Both the position numbers and the translations under genes were made by a program. Positions 5,530-7,394 of a stretch of 7,394 nucleotides of DNA are shown here, one piece after another. Numbering within the stretch: position 1 is the stretch's first letter; every line of letters starts with the position of its first letter. The stretch is from CAYVSF01 sp046482855 (GTDB taxonomy: Bacteria; Bacteroidota; Bacteroidia; Bacteroidales; UBA12077): NCBI GenBank assembly GCA_046482855.1, contig JAWOEH010000137.1, forward strand, positions 1 through 7,394, written 5' to 3'. The notes under the pieces were generated by a model that did no database searches, had not been told where the DNA came from, and worked only from the letters and a program-made list of their open reading frames with translations.

Positions 5530-7394
5530 ATGAAAAAAATTATTATTGTTTTACTCAGTCTGTTTTGTATAAACAGCTATGCGCAGGAAATACCTAAAAA
5601 AGAGATAAACTCTGAGGTAGATGAAGTAACTGTTTTCCTTGAGGGAGCGCAGGTTGTTCGTGAAAAGCAGGTCGCTTTAACAGCAGGTAAGCATTTGCTT
5701 AAGTATGTGGGATTATCTCCTTTTGTCGAAGGAAAAAGTGTGCAGGTGAAGGCTGAAAATCAGCTTGTAGTTCTCTCGGTGAATCATCAGCAAAACTATT
5801 TGGATAAGACCAAAAGATCGGAAAGAATCTCGGAATTGCACGAACAACTCGAGTTGCTTAAAGAAAAAAAAAAGCAAGAGAAAACGCATCTCTCGATTAT
5901 TATAAAGGAGTTGACTTTCTTGGATGCAAACAGGAATCTGGGCGGAAAAAATGCCACACTTGATGTGGCCACATTAAAGCAAGCGGCTGATTATTATCGG
6001 CAGCGCTTAACTTCTTTGAAGATGGAAGAGTTGAAAAGGCAACAGAATCTTTCCGCGATAAATAGGAAAATGAATGACATTAATCACCAAATGAGAGATT
6101 TGTCGAGCAAAAAGGAGTACCCTTCAGGTGAAGTATGGGTTAAAGTTGAGGCACCTGAAGCCGGAACTTATCCGGTTGTTATTTCATACCTAGTGGGGAA
6201 TGCAGGTTGGTATCCGTCCTATGACATTCGAGCCAGAAATATTGAAGCTCCTGTTCAGTTGATTTATAAGGCAAATGTGAAGCAGGATACAAAAATCGAT
6301 TGGAAAGATGTTAAGTTGACTTTCTCCTCAGCCGAACCAAGTGTATCAGCGATAGCACCCAAATTGGAAACGTACTTCCTGGATTACAATTCAACACCTC
6401 CTTCCTATAGTCGGCATATTACCAGGGTAAATGGCATAATTACTGATTCACAAGGAGAACCCATGCCTGGAGCTACCGTTTTAGTGAAAGGAACAACTAT
6501 AGGGACCAATACCAACATCGACGGTCATTATTCCATAGCTATTCCTCCCGGTTCAAATCAGTTGGAGTTTTCCACAATTGGATTTACCTCCCAAACATTA
6601 CCTGTAACCAACGAGGTGATAAATGTGGCACTCCAAGAAGAGATGTTGGCAATGGATGAAGTGGTTGTAACCGCTTATGGCACAAAGAAAGGCTTGGTAG
6701 GTGCAATAAAGGATAAAGTTAGTGGTGTGGCTAATAAAGAGTCACAGGAGTCACGCAAAAAGCCTGAGCAAGCCATTATTCCGATGGAGCAAATTGAGAA
6801 CCAAACCACTGTAAATTTTGAAGTGCAGCAACCTTATACCATAAATTCTGATAATAAAAGCTTTCATGTAGAAGTGGAATCCTACAGCTTGCCGGCAGAT
6901 TTTGAATACTATTGTGTGCCCAAGATTGATCAGAAAGCATACCTGATGGCGCATGTAACCAACTGGGAGAGATATAACTTGCTTGAAGGTGAAGCCAATG
7001 TGTTTTTTGAAGATACTTATGTGGGGAAAACCTTGCTGGATGTGAGATATGCTACCGATACCCTGCAGTTTTCGTTAGGTCAGGATAAACAAGTTCTGGT
7101 TAAACGTGAGAAAGTAAGTGATTTCTCCAATAATCAGTTTATAGGGAATAAGAAAATTGAAACCAGAGCATGGAATATCTTTGTAAAGAATAACAAGAAA
7201 CAACCCATTCAAATGATGGTGCTTGATCAGATACCTGTCTCAACCAAAGATGAGATAGAAGTAGCGTTAGAAAAACGAGGGGGCGCCAAGTTTGATGAAA
7301 AGAGCGGTGAACTGGAGTGGGTATTGGAGTTGAAGCCTGATGAAAAGGACGAGTTTGACTTTATTTATTCCATAAAGTATCCTAAGTATCGGAA
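5530..7394 (+). CDS. MuiA-like DUF4140/DUF4139 secreted protein with inserted CarboxypepD_reg domain (3' partial)
   Basis: 621 codons are visible with no stop before the window edge. A signal peptide is clear: MKKIIIVLLSLFCINSYA, with probable cleavage before QE, so the protein is exported. Residues ~25-100 (INSEVDEVTVFLEGAQVVREKQVALTAGKH...) fit the DUF4140 N-terminal domain. Residues ~95-200 are charged and helical, probably coiled coil. GWYPSYDIRA...IDWKDVKLTFSSAEPS (~225-275) begins the DUF4139 domain of the mucoidy inhibitor A (MuiA) family. DUF4139 is then interrupted at about 298-370 by VNGIITDSQGEPMPGATVLVKGTTIGTNTNIDGHYSIAIPPG..., a CarboxypepD_reg-like Ig-fold module, followed by MDEVVVTAYGTKKG (375-388), which resembles the segment before the plug in SusC-type receptors. 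DUF4139 resumes near 423 (NQTTVNFEVQQPYTI). No plug or barrel is present, so it is not a TonB receptor. Its role is unknown; envelope location is inferred. The ATG follows an A/T-rich leader without a Shine-Dalgarno. Confidence 0.88.
   Translation, partial: MKKIIIVLLSLFCINSYAQEIPKKEINSEVDEVTVFLEGAQVVREKQVALTAGKHLLKYVGLSPFVEGKSVQVKAENQLVVLSVNHQQNYLDKTKRSERISELHEQLELLKEKKKQEKTHLSIIIKELTFLDANRNLGGKNATLDVATLKQAADYYRQRLTSLKMEELKRQQNLSAINRKMNDINHQMRDLSSKKEYPSGEVWVKVEAPEAGTYPVVISYLVGNAGWYPSYDIRARNIEAPVQLIYKANVKQDTKIDWKDVKLTFSSAEPSVSAIAPKLETYFLDYNSTPPSYSRHITRVNGIITDSQGEPMPGATVLVKGTTIGTNTNIDGHYSIAIPPGSNQLEFSTIGFTSQTLPVTNEVINVALQEEMLAMDEVVVTAYGTKKGLVGAIKDKVSGVANKESQESRKKPEQAIIPMEQIENQTTVNFEVQQPYTINSDNKSFHVEVESYSLPADFEYYCVPKIDQKAYLMAHVTNWERYNLLEGEANVFFEDTYVGKTLLDVRYATDTLQFSLGQDKQVLVKREKVSDFSNNQFIGNKKIETRAWNIFVKNNKKQPIQMMVLDQIPVSTKDEIEVALEKRGGAKFDEKSGELEWVLELKPDEKDEFDFIYSIKYPKYR

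Overview
The window looks like Bacteroidota chromosome, probably order Bacteroidales/Marinilabiliales (the order is a guess). Evidence: promoters resembling the TTTG / TAnnTTTG Bacteroidetes type, start codons without Shine-Dalgarno sequences, a DUF4139 protein carrying a CarboxypepD_reg-like module and a SusC-like DEVVVTxYG motif, and 5S rRNA-like core blocks that read like Bacteroidetes 5S.

Layout. (1) 1-998, minus strand: the C-terminal three quarters of a fold-type I PLP aminotransferase, open at the left window edge and missing its N-terminus at the right. Its G+C is visibly higher than that of the genes to the right. (2) 1009-1194, plus strand: a mosaic of 5S rRNA-like blocks interrupted by three short perfect hairpins, followed by a strong intrinsic terminator. 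(3) 1188-1768: three tandem copies of a ~200-227 bp non-coding unit. Two copies end in a sequence resembling the 3' end of the neighbouring 5S-like element. (4) 1769-1987: AT-rich leader with a good Bacteroidetes-type promoter. (5) 1988-3709: sodium:alanine/glycine symporter (AGCS family) with a ~120-residue insertion, closed by a terminator. (6) 3765-5426: ABC-class ATPase of the PF09818/MRB1590 family, starting 12 bp after that terminator. (7) 5530 to the right edge: secreted MuiA-like DUF4140/DUF4139 protein with an inserted carboxypeptidase-regulatory domain, cut by the window end.

The three plus-strand genes all point the same way, but a terminator lies between the first two and a ~100 bp gap between the last two, so they need not be one operon. 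I see no shared pathway: an amino-acid transporter, a nucleic-acid-associated ATPase of unknown bacterial role, and an envelope protein. The most unusual part is 990-1770, where a truncated gene, an interrupted 5S-like element and a decayed tandem array meet. It may be a rearrangement site, a 5S-derived repeat family, or an assembly junction at an rRNA operon. I did not find convincing evidence for a new defence system or other multi-gene system here.
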